Positions 23,812-32,937 are shown, counted from the stretch's first letter. The stretch is DNA of 64,000 nt from Parasphingorhabdus cellanae (GCF_017498565.1 NZ_CP071794.1:2966001-3030000), one strand, 5' to 3'. Notes: generated from the letters alone by a model not told the origin. Numbers and translations: made by a program.

Positions 23812-26064
23812 ATGCGACTTTCAGTTTCCAGCCGCAAATTTTTTCTGGGCGTATCCACGGCAGCCTTACTCGGCTTTGGCGGCAGCCCAGCGTTGGCCGA
23901 TGATCATGGAAAGAAGATGACCACAGCAGAACTCAACAAAATGAGCGCGAATGGAAATAGCGGCATGAAGAAAACCTCTGACGCATCTGAAAACAGTGTC
24001 TTGCAGGAGTGGACCGGTCCTTATGATGGCGTACCACCATGGGATGAAGTGAAAGTCTCTGATTTCCCTGCGGCATTCGAGCAGACGATGAAAGATATCA
24101 AAGCCGAATTTGAAACCGTGCGCGATAATCCAGAGCCAGCAACCTTTGAAAATACAACCGTCCCACTAGAACTTGCGGGTAATAAAGCGAATGAACTATT
24201 TGCGATATGGGGTGTGCATTCCAGCAATCTGTCCAATGACGAAGTCCGCAAAATCCAGGGAGAATGGCTTCCGAAAATTTCCGCGTTTTTCAATGAACTG
24301 ACGCTGGATCCGAAGATTTTTGCACGTTATAAAGCCGTTTATGATGGCCGGATGACAGCTGGCCTTGATGCACAGCAACTGCGGCTGGTTGAGCGTGACT
24401 ATGAAGGGCTTGTCCGCAACGGTGCACTGCTCGAAGGCGCTGACAAGCAAAAGTTGATCGAACTCAACACCGAACTGTCCAAGGCGTTCAACGAATTTTC
24501 GAACAAAGTTTTAGCAGACGAAGAAACCTTTATTTTCTTGACCGACGAGGCGGAACTGGCTGGTCTACCCGACAGCTTTATCGCTTCGATCGCTGAAGCT
24601 GCGAAAGAGCAGGGCAAAGAAGGCTGGGCACTGAAGAATACCCGTTCGGTCATGCAGCCCTTCTTGCAAAACTCGACCCGCCGTGATCTGCGCGAGAAGG
24701 TTTATAACGCCTATATTAATCGTGGAGATAATGGTGATGCGAATGACACGAATATGACCATCGCCAAAATCCTCAAGCTACGTGCTGATCGGGCGAAACT
24801 GCTGGGGTTTGAAACTCATGCGCATTACCGGATGGCCGACACGATGGCGAAAGAGCCTGAAACGGCGATGGAATTGATGATGCAGGTGTGGCCTGCTGCG
24901 GTTGCACGCGTCGAGGAAGAAGTCGCGGATATGCAGGAAATTGCGGATGCTGAGAATGCTGGCATCACGATCAAACCGTGGGATTATCGCTACTATGCCG
25001 AGAAAGTTCGCAAAGCGAAATATGATCTCGATGAAGCGGAGATCAAACCTTATTTCAAACTCGACAACATGGTGGAAGCCATGTTCGACGCAGCGAATAA
25101 ACTTTACGGCATGACCTTTACCGAAAATACGGGAACGGTGCCGGTTTTCCATTCCGATATCCGAACCTTTGAAGTTAAACGCGGCGACAGGCTGGTCGGG
25201 CTGTTTTATCTCGACAATTTTGCCCGGGCCGGTAAGCGCTCCGGCGCTTGGATGACTACCTATCGCAGTCAATATGAACTGGGCGGTAATAACCGGTACG
25301 TGTTGGCGTCGAACAACAACAATTTCGTCAAAGGCGGCGAAGGATCACCAACGCTGATCAGTCTGGACGATGCCTCTACCTTGTTCCATGAGTTTGGACA
25401 CGCGCTGCATTATCTCAACTATGATATTAAATATCCCGGCCTTGGTGGCACACCGCGCGATTTTGTTGAATATCCCAGCCAGGTAAACGAGAATTGGCTG
25501 CTGACACGCTATGTGCTCGACAACTATGCCAAGCACGCCGAAACGGGCGAGCCGATGCCACAAGCTTTGGTCGATAAGATCAACAAGTCGAAAACCTTCA
25601 ATGAAGGTTTTTCAACGGTGGAATATCTGTCGTCCGCAATCGTTGATATGAAGCTGCATAACCGCTCTGAGCCTGTGACCGATCCTGATGCGTTTGAGCG
25701 CGAGACACTGGCGGAAATCGGCATGCCGGATACGATTGTGATGCGCCATCGTTTGCCACAGTTTAACCACCTGTTCTCATCCGATGCTTATTCGGCTGGC
25801 TATTACAGCTATTTGTGGTCTGAGACTATGGACGCGGATACGTGGGCGGCTTTTGAAGAAGCGGGCGATGTCTGGGACGAGGAAACCGCCGAGCGTTTCC
25901 GTTCGATCATTCTCTCTACCGCCAACGAAACGGATCGCAAAGAGGCTTACCGGAAATTCCGCGGCCGCGACCCAGAGGTTAAATATATCCTCAAGAAACG
26001 CGGTTTCCCAGTACCGGGTGAAAGCGCCAGTGCCGAGGGCGGTGAAACAGTCGGCAACGACTAG
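23812..26064 (+). CDS. Secreted M3-family metallopeptidase (peptidyl-dipeptidase Dcp-like)
   Basis: 750 residues. A signal peptide (cleavage after SPALA, about residue 29) is followed by about 35 low-complexity residues and an M3 domain. The zinc motif HEFGH is at 526-530 (FHEFGHALHYL), with the downstream Glu in the third zinc-ligand region. Dcp-type enzymes trim dipeptides from peptide C-termini. The usual E. coli Dcp is cytoplasmic and about 680 residues; export and the N-terminal extension point to the periplasm. A ribosome site GGAGAG precedes the ATG. Ends at a strong bidirectional terminator. Confidence 0.92.
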   Translation: MRLSVSSRKFFLGVSTAALLGFGGSPALADDHGKKMTTAELNKMSANGNSGMKKTSDASENSVLQEWTGPYDGVPPWDEVKVSDFPAAFEQTMKDIKAEFETVRDNPEPATFENTTVPLELAGNKANELFAIWGVHSSNLSNDEVRKIQGEWLPKISAFFNELTLDPKIFARYKAVYDGRMTAGLDAQQLRLVERDYEGLVRNGALLEGADKQKLIELNTELSKAFNEFSNKVLADEETFIFLTDEAELAGLPDSFIASIAEAAKEQGKEGWALKNTRSVMQPFLQNSTRRDLREKVYNAYINRGDNGDANDTNMTIAKILKLRADRAKLLGFETHAHYRMADTMAKEPETAMELMMQVWPAAVARVEEEVADMQEIADAENAGITIKPWDYRYYAEKVRKAKYDLDEAEIKPYFKLDNMVEAMFDAANKLYGMTFTENTGTVPVFHSDIRTFEVKRGDRLVGLFYLDNFARAGKRSGAWMTTYRSQYELGGNNRYVLASNNNNFVKGGEGSPTLISLDDASTLFHEFGHALHYLNYDIKYPGLGGTPRDFVEYPSQVNENWLLTRYVLDNYAKHAETGEPMPQALVDKINKSKTFNEGFSTVEYLSSAIVDMKLHNRSEPVTDPDAFERETLAEIGMPDTIVMRHRLPQFNHLFSSDAYSAGYYSYLWSETMDADTWAAFEEAGDVWDEETAERFRSIILSTANETDRKEAYRKFRGRDPEVKYILKKRGFPVPGESASAEGGETVGND

Positions 26065-26083
26065 ACTGTTACACTATAAATAT

Positions 26084-26126
26084 AAAAAGGGCGCGCTAAC
26101 CAATTGGTTGGCGCGCCCTCTTTTTT
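26084..26126. terminator. Bidirectional terminator between convergent genes
   Basis: AGGGCGCGC-TAACCAATTGGTTG-GCGCGCCCT is a nearly perfect palindrome (about 26088-26119) with an A-run on its left and TTTTTT on its right (26121-26126), between the convergent M3 peptidase and outer-membrane barrel genes. Confidence 0.92.
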
Positions 26127-26141
26127 CATTATCGTCAGTGA

Positions 26142-26834
26142 CTAGAAACGAACACCAACGCCGGCCAAGACCTGATGCCGGTCAAGGTCGATGCCAATCT
26201 CACTATTGTCGGAGAACAGCTCGTCATCGAATTTCAGACCGCTATAATTGGAATAGCGGTATTCCAGTTTGACATAGCCTGGACCGATCAGTTGTTCGAT
26301 GCCAGCGCCGACGCGGAAGCCATCAATCGTCTGTGTATCGTCAAATTCAAATTCGAAACCATCATCTTCGATCCGGTCCTGAAATCGCGATTCAACGCTT
26401 GTGTTGGTGTAACCACCTTTGGCGTAAATCAAAGTACGCGGAGCAACTTTGGCACCGATCCGGGCACCAAGATACAGGTCCCGTTTGACATTGATCCGGT
26501 AACCAAATGGCGCGGCAATGTCTTCGTCGGTTTCCTGCTTGCCGGTTGAGTCCATATATTCGGCTTCAACGCCAAAGACCACCGATCCAAGGTCGAAGTC
26601 ATAACCAGCGGCTACACCATAAGCGAAGCCGTCAACCGACTGATCAAGGTCATTATCTTCGAAAATGCCGTCATCGTCGGTGTCGATGTCGACATCACTG
26701 CCGGAGCGCAGGGTATCATAGCCGCCAAGAATTTCGATCCGGGGACCGGAAAAGGAAGATTGCTCCTGCGCTTGTGCCGCCGCTGGAAGCATAACACTGC
26801 CAGCGAGGAGAGAGAGTATTAGGGGGGATTTCAT
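26142..26834 (-). CDS. Outer membrane beta-barrel protein (porin/OmpA-like fold)
   Basis: 230 residues from the ATG at 26834. A signal peptide (MKSPLILSLLAGSVMLPAAAQA) is followed by an eight-stranded barrel: IEILGGYDTLRSG, AYGVAAGYDFDLGSVVFGVEAEYM, LYLGARIGAKV and a C-terminal HQVLAGVGVRF with terminal Phe, the mark of BAM-inserted porins. Loops are rich in Asp (DVDIDTDDDGIF), which might bind divalent cations. Similar proteins in sphingomonads and rhizobia are annotated as porin family. A further in-frame start at 26846 precedes the signal peptide and is less likely. Confidence 0.85.
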   Translation of the reverse strand: MKSPLILSLLAGSVMLPAAAQAQEQSSFSGPRIEILGGYDTLRSGSDVDIDTDDDGIFEDNDLDQSVDGFAYGVAAGYDFDLGSVVFGVEAEYMDSTGKQETDEDIAAPFGYRINVKRDLYLGARIGAKVAPRTLIYAKGGYTNTSVESRFQDRIEDDGFEFEFDDTQTIDGFRVGAGIEQLIGPGYVKLEYRYSNYSGLKFDDELFSDNSEIGIDLDRHQVLAGVGVRF

Positions 26835-27079
26835 AACTAACTCCAATATTACTATTCATACAAATCTGCGGAAAAACAGACCACAGACATTACTATGTTC
26901 GTTGTGAACAGGTGCCCGATGCGCGAATTTAGCTGAACGGAAAATGACAGATCGCCACCGTTCGTCGCAAAATTAAAATAATGTAAAATCTGTCTGAAAC
27001 TGTTGTATTTTAGCCATTATATGCTGGCTGGGTATGACAATTCCGGCCAATTATATGGCTCTCGCTCTATTATCTGTGA

Positions 27080-27432
27080 TCAGCGCTTGGCGATGACTTC
27101 CATGATGAGCGGCTGCAATATTTGTTCCAGCCTAATGCCAACTTCCGCAGTTGCTCGCTCTCCTCGCCGTGCAATCAATGCGAAACAGCCATTTTCAAAA
27201 TCAATCCATGGCGTCCAGTCAAAAGAGCCGGGACAGGAATAAATTCGCGCATTGGCGCAGGGGTTGGAGTTGGGATGGGTGCTGGAACGGGGTTAGATGG
27301 CGGCAAGCTGACTGGCGAAGACTCTGCGTTGCCATCACGCCCGCAGGCAGCAAGAATAAGTGTCATGCCGGCGGTTAGCAATCGCCGGCGAATCTGGTGT
27401 GACACGTTCTTCGCTTTTTGCGATATAAGCAT
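27080..27432 (-). pseudogene. Proline-rich lipoprotein, interrupted by a one-base frameshift
   Basis: The first frame gives a lipoprotein signal (RRRLLTAGMTLILAACG; lipobox LAAC) and a Pro-rich linker (PVPAPIPTPTPAP). The open frame continues out of register as NARIYSCPGSFDWTPWIDFENG, then GERATAEVGIRLEQ, to a stop at 27080. One extra base at the GG of 27254-27255 (CC on the coding strand) joins them into about 117 residues. The C-terminal part is clean and protein-like, so the gene was recently intact or is intact with a sequencing error. I do not recognise a family; it would be an outer- or inner-membrane-anchored small protein. Confidence 0.6.
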
Positions 27433-27500
27433 TAAGACTCCGGACTAGCTTGCCCCGCACCAAAATTTCTTGGCCCGAAATGTGGAGACAATGTGGTCAA

Positions 27501-27540
27501 TTCGTATCAGTTTGTATCAGTTCGTTTCAGTCCGAAGCGG
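27501..27540. repeat. Three to four tandem 10-base repeats
   Basis: TTCGTATCAG, TTTGTATCAG and TTCGTTTCAG follow one another exactly every ten bases, with a degenerate fourth (TCCGAAGCGG). The one-helical-turn spacing upstream of the dehalogenase gene could bind a regulator, but might be simple slippage. Confidence 0.5.
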
Positions 27541-27693
27541 TTGATGAGCCTTGATTATCCTGGCCGTTCGACGCGCCGATGCGCTTCATTTTGCGATGCC
27601 TCGGTGCGGATATGCGCCCTTGACCGATTGGCTATCGGCTGACAGGTTTCGAATCAAAACTAGAACAGAATTCCAAAAGAGGAGCCCTACGCC

Positions 27694-28602
27694 ATGACCA
27701 TAAATGCCGTCCGCACGCCCGATGAACGCTTCGCCGATATTCCTGATTTTGATTACCCAGTTCATTATGCAGAGGATTTGCCGGGCTATGAGGGGCTTCG
27801 CGCTGCTTGGATTGATGAAGGTGCGAGAGATGCAGACCGTACGTTTTTATGCTTACATGGAGAACCGAGTTGGTCGTTTCTTTACCGCCGGATGATGCCG
27901 GTTTTTCTCGAAAGCGGCGCGCGCGTTGTTGCACCTGATTTTTTCGGCTTTGGCCGATCCGACAAGCCGACTGAGCTGGATGATTACACGTTTGATTTTC
28001 ACCGTAACTATATTCTTGCATTAGTCGAACGACTGGACCTGAAGAATATTACGCTAGTTGTGCAGGATTGGGGCGGGTTGATTGGCTTGACGCTACCTGT
28101 CGACGATGCCTTCAAAGCACGCCTGTCACGGTTGATCGTCATGAATACAGGGCTTGGTTTGGGCCGCACGCCGGGTGATGGCTTTAATGCATGGAAAGAA
28201 TTTGCCCTCAACACGCCGGAGTTCAAAACCGGTCAAATTATCGCCAGTGGCACGCCGCATCTCACCGAGCAGGAAATTGCAGCTTACGATGCGCCGTTTC
28301 CAGACGCTACCTATCAGGCAGGCGCGCGCAAATTTCCCGCTCTTGTCCCGGTGTCGCCCGAAATGGATGGGGTAGAAGTTAGCACGCAAGCTGCCGTTTT
28401 CTGGAAAGATGAATGGCAAGGTGACAGCTTCATGGCTATCGGCGATGCCGACCCGGTGCTTGGCCCACCTGCCATGCTTAAATTACAAAAGCTGATCAAC
28501 GGCTGCCCCGCACCGATGATGATCGAAGGTGGCGGCCACTTTGTGCAGGAATGGGGAGAGCCCATTGCCCGGGCGGCACTCGAAGCATTTGGTGATGTCT
28601 AG
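27694..28602 (+). CDS. Haloalkane dehalogenase, subfamily HLD-I (DhlA-like)
   Basis: 302 residues. An alpha/beta hydrolase that hydrolyses carbon-halogen bonds to alcohol plus halide. HGEPSW at 55-60 forms the oxyanion loop, VQDWGG at 123-128 contains the nucleophile Asp125 and halide-binding Trp126, Asp253 (GDADPVLG) is the acidic residue and His282 (GGGHFVQE) the base. Asp on the strand after the cap rather than Glu, plus a second halide Trp at about 167 (NAWKEF), places it in the DhlA-type HLD-I subfamily. Homologues occur in marine sphingomonads. It has a GGAG ribosome site. No transporter or dehydrogenase for the product lies next to it. Confidence 0.85.
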   Translation: MTINAVRTPDERFADIPDFDYPVHYAEDLPGYEGLRAAWIDEGARDADRTFLCLHGEPSWSFLYRRMMPVFLESGARVVAPDFFGFGRSDKPTELDDYTFDFHRNYILALVERLDLKNITLVVQDWGGLIGLTLPVDDAFKARLSRLIVMNTGLGLGRTPGDGFNAWKEFALNTPEFKTGQIIASGTPHLTEQEIAAYDAPFPDATYQAGARKFPALVPVSPEMDGVEVSTQAAVFWKDEWQGDSFMAIGDADPVLGPPAMLKLQKLINGCPAPMMIEGGGHFVQEWGEPIARAALEAFGDV

Positions 28603-28661
28603 TCAGCTATCAGTTATCCTGATAATAAAGAGGGATTGAAAACAAACACGGGACAGAGGCT

Positions 28662-29348
28662 TTGTTGAGCGACGGTTTGGACAGAATTTTCATTCGCCCC
28701 TTGACTGCTGCCCAGGCTTTGCTCGTGGCATTTGCTCTCACGCTAGTATCATCTTTATATTGCGTGATTTACACCACGCTTGCTGGGCGAGGTGAACCCC
28801 TGATCGATGGGATTATCTGGGCTGCGCTCAATATCGTTCCATGGTTGATATGTTTTGAAGCTGCAAAGCGGCTCAGATCATGGTCCGTTCGATTGGGCAT
28901 CGTGGTTATCTTCGCCGCCGGAATGTCGTATCTGGATAGCATATTTTTTGACAGTGATGTGGTGTTTGAGCTGACCAGACGATTGCCGGGTGCAGCGATT
29001 ATCGTGGGAATGCTAGCACTGTCATGGGTATTGAAGCGTTTCGTATCGGACCGTGCCATGGCCAAAAAACTGGTTTCCTCAAACGAGCTGCCCCTCCTTA
29101 TCGACCAGATTGATTGGGTCATGGCCGCTGGCAATTATGTTGAATTACACGGATCAGGGAAACCGATATTGCACCGGATGTCGATCTCCGCGATGGAAAG
29201 TCTCTTATCCGCGCATGATTTTGTTCGGATCCACCGATCCGTTCTCGTTCGGCGGCGAAATATTCAGGATTTAACCGGCAACATTGTCACTCTAAATAAT
29301 GGCCTGACCTTCAAGACTGGTAATCGTTACCGTTCGGCTTTGCTGTAA
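28662..29348 (+). CDS. Membrane-anchored LytTR DNA-binding regulator
   Basis: 228 residues. Four predicted membrane helices (about 14-36, 42-60, 72-90, 102-118) precede a C-terminal LytTR domain (about 135-228) with WVMAAGNYVELHGSG, LLSAHDFVRIHRSVLVRRRNI and TLNNGLTFKTGNRYR. LytTR domains bind direct repeats in DNA. The start is TTG at 28662 with GGACAGAGG upstream; no ATG is available near it. The arrangement (membrane domain plus LytTR, no receiver) is common in sphingomonads and often neighbours an exported hydrolase, as here. Confidence 0.82.
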   Translation: MLSDGLDRIFIRPLTAAQALLVAFALTLVSSLYCVIYTTLAGRGEPLIDGIIWAALNIVPWLICFEAAKRLRSWSVRLGIVVIFAAGMSYLDSIFFDSDVVFELTRRLPGAAIIVGMLALSWVLKRFVSDRAMAKKLVSSNELPLLIDQIDWVMAAGNYVELHGSGKPILHRMSISAMESLLSAHDFVRIHRSVLVRRRNIQDLTGNIVTLNNGLTFKTGNRYRSALL

Positions 29349-29460
29349 ACGATATCAAGGGCGTAAATTTCGTCCCTTCGTCACATTGCCCTTTCTGCGC
29401 AACATTGCACCCCTCTATCAGTTTGCTCTCATCATAGGAAAGAGGCTGAAAAGGATGGTT

Positions 29461-30564
29461 ATGCGACAAATTTTGACAGGGTTGGTCCTCGCAATGGCGA
29501 TGGCCGGTTTAAACGGGAATCCGATATACGCCCAGACCCGGGTAACAGGAGGTCTGGAAACAGCATCGGACGGGCCGTTGGAACAGACCAAGGGATTGGA
29601 AACCGAATATGGGACGATCACCACTCAAGAGGGCTTGCGCCTACGCAGCATTCTTACCCGCCCCGAAGGGACCAGTGAGCGATTGCCGGTAATATTTGTG
29701 ACCCAATGGGTTTCTTGCGACACGATAGTCTTTCCCGGCGAGCGCGACACCCAATTGCGGTTGCTTGCGCAACAGTCCGGGATGGTCATGATCCGCATCG
29801 AGCGCTCCGGAACCGGTGATAGCGAAGGGGCAGGCTGTGATAAGCTCGATTATGATACAGAGGTGCGGCACTATCGCGAGGCTTTAGTCCAGGCCAAGCA
29901 GCATCCATGGGTAAATCCGCAGCGGGTGGTTATTCTGGGGTCAAGTCTGGGCTCAACGACAGCTCCTCTGGTTGCTCAAAATAATGATGTCGCTGGTGTA
30001 GTCGTGCAAGGTGGCGGCGCGGTCACCTATCTGGAACGCATGATAAACTTCGAACGCTTATATGTGGAACGATCTGGTGCTGTGAAACCGGAAAATATTC
30101 ATCCTGAAATGCTCCAGCGAATAGCGTTTCTTCAGCATTATTTAATCGGTCAGAAAACGCCGGATGAAGTCGTATCAGACAATCCTGAACTGGCGGGCAT
30201 ATGGCAGAAAATCCGCGGGACAAATGCCGACGATCATTATGGCCGACCATTTGCCTGGCATTGGCAGGCTGCGGAGAAAAATTTTCTTGCAGCCTGGTTG
30301 TCTCTTGATGTCCCCGTATTGGTCGTATTTGGCGAATATGAACAATTTGAAACCCGTCATGGGCATCGGATGATTGTCGATATGATTAACCGGCGTTCAC
30401 ATGCCCAAGCGGAATGGCTGGAGATAAAACAGGCTGATCATGGTTTGGCACTATATCCTGACAAATATGCTGCTTATGCTTATCAAAACCGTGCCACAGC
30501 GCATCAACTATATGTGGCCCCTGTCAGCCAGTGGCTTAGCCGGGTCGTCGGGTCGTCAGATTAA
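29461..30564 (+). CDS. Exported alpha/beta hydrolase
   Basis: 367 residues from the ATG at 29461, chosen because AAGGA stands five bases upstream and the signal peptide (MRQILTGLVLAMAMAG, cleavage near IYA) begins there; a longer frame from 29386 adds an unlikely leader. The hydrolase core has IRIERSGTGDSEG and the nucleophile elbow GSSLGSTTAP, with a His in the C-terminal QADHGLALYP segment. Matches the X-Pro dipeptidyl-peptidase/esterase-like alpha/beta family, substrate unknown. It follows the LytTR membrane regulator by about 110 bases and is its likely target. Confidence 0.8.
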   Translation: MRQILTGLVLAMAMAGLNGNPIYAQTRVTGGLETASDGPLEQTKGLETEYGTITTQEGLRLRSILTRPEGTSERLPVIFVTQWVSCDTIVFPGERDTQLRLLAQQSGMVMIRIERSGTGDSEGAGCDKLDYDTEVRHYREALVQAKQHPWVNPQRVVILGSSLGSTTAPLVAQNNDVAGVVVQGGGAVTYLERMINFERLYVERSGAVKPENIHPEMLQRIAFLQHYLIGQKTPDEVVSDNPELAGIWQKIRGTNADDHYGRPFAWHWQAAEKNFLAAWLSLDVPVLVVFGEYEQFETRHGHRMIVDMINRRSHAQAEWLEIKQADHGLALYPDKYAAYAYQNRATAHQLYVAPVSQWLSRVVGSSD

Positions 30565-30579
30565 CGCCGATCTAATCAA

Positions 30580-30861
30580 TCAGGCTGCCATCGCCGTTTT
30601 GCTGAAACTTTCTGTAAAGCGCGGTTCCATGGGCTGGCTGGATACAATTGCGAGCGGCAGTGCCGTTTCACAATGTGCGCATTCTGCGCTGAACCGGCCA
30701 ACATGCCAATGGGATTTACCGCATCCAGGACAGCGATTGACGATATCCAGATGATACATCGGTTGATATCCGCGTTGCAGCACAGCTGCCTGTTGTGAAT
30801 CGGTAGATTCGGCCAAAGCGTCTTGAGGACGGTTGACGAATGATCTTGGGGACAAATACAT
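30580..30861 (-). CDS. Small zinc-ribbon-like conserved protein
   Basis: 93 residues from the ATG at 30861, with GAAGGAAG nine bases upstream. The middle has CPGCGKSHWHVGRFSAEC followed by AHCE: two CxxC pairs (CPGC and CAHC) about 20 residues apart, suited to a zinc ribbon. Short proteins with this segment are common in sphingomonads but not characterised to my knowledge. Reads convergent to the alpha/beta hydrolase gene with a 15-base gap. Could bind nucleic acid or a partner protein. Confidence 0.7.
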   Translation of the reverse strand: MYLSPRSFVNRPQDALAESTDSQQAAVLQRGYQPMYHLDIVNRCPGCGKSHWHVGRFSAECAHCETALPLAIVSSQPMEPRFTESFSKTAMAA

Positions 30862-31121
30862 CGTTCTTCCTTCTCGGTTGTTGCCAAACTTACTACGCAG
30901 CAGACTAAGGTTCGTTACTGAATTGACGGTGAACCGTTTCTTTCCGTCGACGAAGAGATAAAGGTTCACGCAAATGTAGATAGGATTTTTCCGCCATCTC
31001 GGCGTGACCTTCCGCACATGTGATCGCAAGTCTTTGAATCTCTGCGGAAAAAAAAGTTAAAAAAAAGTTACGGAAAACCGCCAAATATTGACAGATATCC
31101 TTAAGAAACTGTTAAAATTGG
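30862..31121. other. AT-rich gap without a gene
   Basis: A 260-base spacer between the small zinc-ribbon gene and the S1/P1 nuclease gene, both on the minus strand. It contains several A- and T-runs near 31048-31072 and the promoter for the zinc-ribbon gene should lie here. No open frame, repeat or clear terminator was recognised. Confidence 0.5.
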
Positions 31122-31958
31122 TTAATTTAGAGATTCTTCGAGCAGTCTTGCGAGTCGCAGGCCAGATCGTTCTATCTGGAGTCGCGCGGTCGGGATCAGC
31201 ATCCGGATTTCATCATTGTCCACTTTGCCCCGGCGCGTAAGTTTCGGACCACAAGATGGTTGGTCCTCAACCGTCGTGTAACTGTAGTCGCGTGCAATTT
31301 GCCAAGCCTGCATGGCCCAAAAGTCGGTAGTTCCGAATGATTTATCGGATTTTTCCTCTGCGCTATAGACGCGCACCATTTCTGGTCCATCTGTAATAGC
31401 CCGTTCTGCCAGCGGGCCGTCCCACAACCAATGCAGGTTCATGCGGCCTTCGATAGCGCCATAAGCAGCGCTGACATCGTTGCCGCCGCGATCGCTGCGA
31501 TCACCGCTGTGGAGCGGCATATGCATGTCACCTACGAAATGTACCAGAAAGGTTAACGCTTCCAGCCGAACGTGGGCGGGCAGCGCCTTGTCCTTGAGCA
31601 ACGCCGCATTACGGTCAATTTGAGCGGATACGCAATTGCCGTTGCGGCATGCGCTTTTCAGATCAAAGGGCTTGCAGATATCGACATTCTGATAATGCCA
31701 GGGGCTGGTGTAATTCCACCGCAACCGGTCCCGGCGTATGCAATCAGGCCAGACGCTGGCATCACCGATATTTTTAAGATCGCATTGCGGGGTTCCCAAC
31801 AAAGCAGCGGACCGGAACAAGCTATTCATCCGCGCTTTAGTAACCGGGTCAATATTCTGCTCCGCGATCCCGGCAATTGTGCGATGGGCATAGGCGCCCC
31901 ATGCGAAAGCAGGCGTTGGTGAAAGCAACAAAGCGAGAATGAGAAGTTTTTTAAACAT
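31122..31958 (-). CDS. S1/P1-type nuclease
   Basis: 278 residues. Signal peptide MFKKLLILALLLSPTPAFA, with the mature chain starting at Trp (WGAYAHRTIAGIA), whose amino group and side chain coordinate zinc in this family. Further ligands lie in FLVHFVGDMHMPLH (HxGDxHxPLH), NLHWLWD and the N-terminal HR. Three zinc ions cleave single-stranded nucleic acids and nucleotides in the periplasm or outside. Length is typical. Monocistronic. Confidence 0.9.
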   Translation of the reverse strand: MFKKLLILALLLSPTPAFAWGAYAHRTIAGIAEQNIDPVTKARMNSLFRSAALLGTPQCDLKNIGDASVWPDCIRRDRLRWNYTSPWHYQNVDICKPFDLKSACRNGNCVSAQIDRNAALLKDKALPAHVRLEALTFLVHFVGDMHMPLHSGDRSDRGGNDVSAAYGAIEGRMNLHWLWDGPLAERAITDGPEMVRVYSAEEKSDKSFGTTDFWAMQAWQIARDYSYTTVEDQPSCGPKLTRRGKVDNDEIRMLIPTARLQIERSGLRLARLLEESLN

Positions 31959-32031
31959 GATAGATCAGTGCGCTATTTAGATTACAGAAATGTGTATTCC
32001 TTGGTCGTTAGGTTGCCCGAGGGCGCCCCGA

Positions 32032-32742
32032 CTACTCCACATTTGCAACGTTATATTTAAGCGCTTCCGCTTTGGTGAGGCACCGGCGGGTGGATTGGTC
32101 TGATCCTTCCGTTTTTACCGCCTTCTGCTTGTACATAATGTCGGTCAACAATTTGCGCGATACACCCATCCGGATCAGAAAGTCGTTATCTTCGGTAGCA
32201 AGAAGCGCACTTTCCTGCTCGACCTCACCAATGAGTTCCACTGTCGAGTCGGTGCCCATCTCAATGCTGTAATTAATCGCGTTGCGATCGCCGGTCATGG
32301 TGAACATGTGGACCATGAAGTCGCCATCCGCTTCTATGATCCGCGCACGGCCGCCCATGAAGACAAAATTGCAGGCGCTGAAACAGGTCCATCCGGCGGG
32401 AATGCGAGTGATCATCAAGCCGCCTAATTCCCGGATGACGCGGCCGGCCTCGTTGCCAGCGCGCGCATGACCACCGGGAGAGCGTAGCCAGATTTCGGTA
32501 ATATCGGGGTTCTCCGATAATGTCTTTTTTAACCGATCGGGCAGATCAACATCCACCACACCTTCCGCCAAAAGAACTTTCGTTCCGCCGCGCTCCACTG
32601 GTGTGAGCTCCATTTTCTTGTTGCTGGTCCAATTCGGTTTCGCGGGGCATGTCGGGTTTTCCGCGTCTATTTCAGGTGCAGTGTTTCCTTGAACAGCCAG
32701 CATCGCTGTCAGCAATATCAATGGTTTACAATATCTGTTCAT
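32032..32742 (-). CDS. Periplasmic ClpP-fold protein (COG3904-like)
   Basis: 236 residues from the ATG at 32742. A signal peptide (MNRYCKPLILLTAMLAVQG) precedes a domain resembling predicted periplasmic ClpP-like proteins: LRSPGGHARAGNEAGRVIREL provides the SPGG glycine turn and a helix, and CFSACNFVFMGG corresponds to the segment that holds the catalytic Ser in proteases (here SAC). A Ser-His-Asp triad is not confirmable by eye. Function unknown; it may be a protease or a degenerate binding protein. Confidence 0.65.
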   Translation of the reverse strand: MNRYCKPLILLTAMLAVQGNTAPEIDAENPTCPAKPNWTSNKKMELTPVERGGTKVLLAEGVVDVDLPDRLKKTLSENPDITEIWLRSPGGHARAGNEAGRVIRELGGLMITRIPAGWTCFSACNFVFMGGRARIIEADGDFMVHMFTMTGDRNAINYSIEMGTDSTVELIGEVEQESALLATEDNDFLIRMGVSRKLLTDIMYKQKAVKTEGSDQSTRRCLTKAEALKYNVANVE

Positions 32743-32937
32743 GTTTATTCTTCCCGCCTGCTGCAGTCGTATCATAGGCTAATATGAATTTTGTAACAAG
32801 AAGTGCGATATTTCACAGACAGACTGAAACAGGCGGCGTAAATTATATCTTCATCATGGATAGGTAGCTGATGCAGGTTGGCTAAGCTTGCGGTGACATG
32901 TTTTTAAAGCTAGCTAATTTCAGGGGGAGGCAATCTA

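Noticed and set aside
27501-27540. CRISPR-like repeats
   Set aside because: Ten-base units directly abutting without spacers are not a CRISPR array; no cas genes are in the window.
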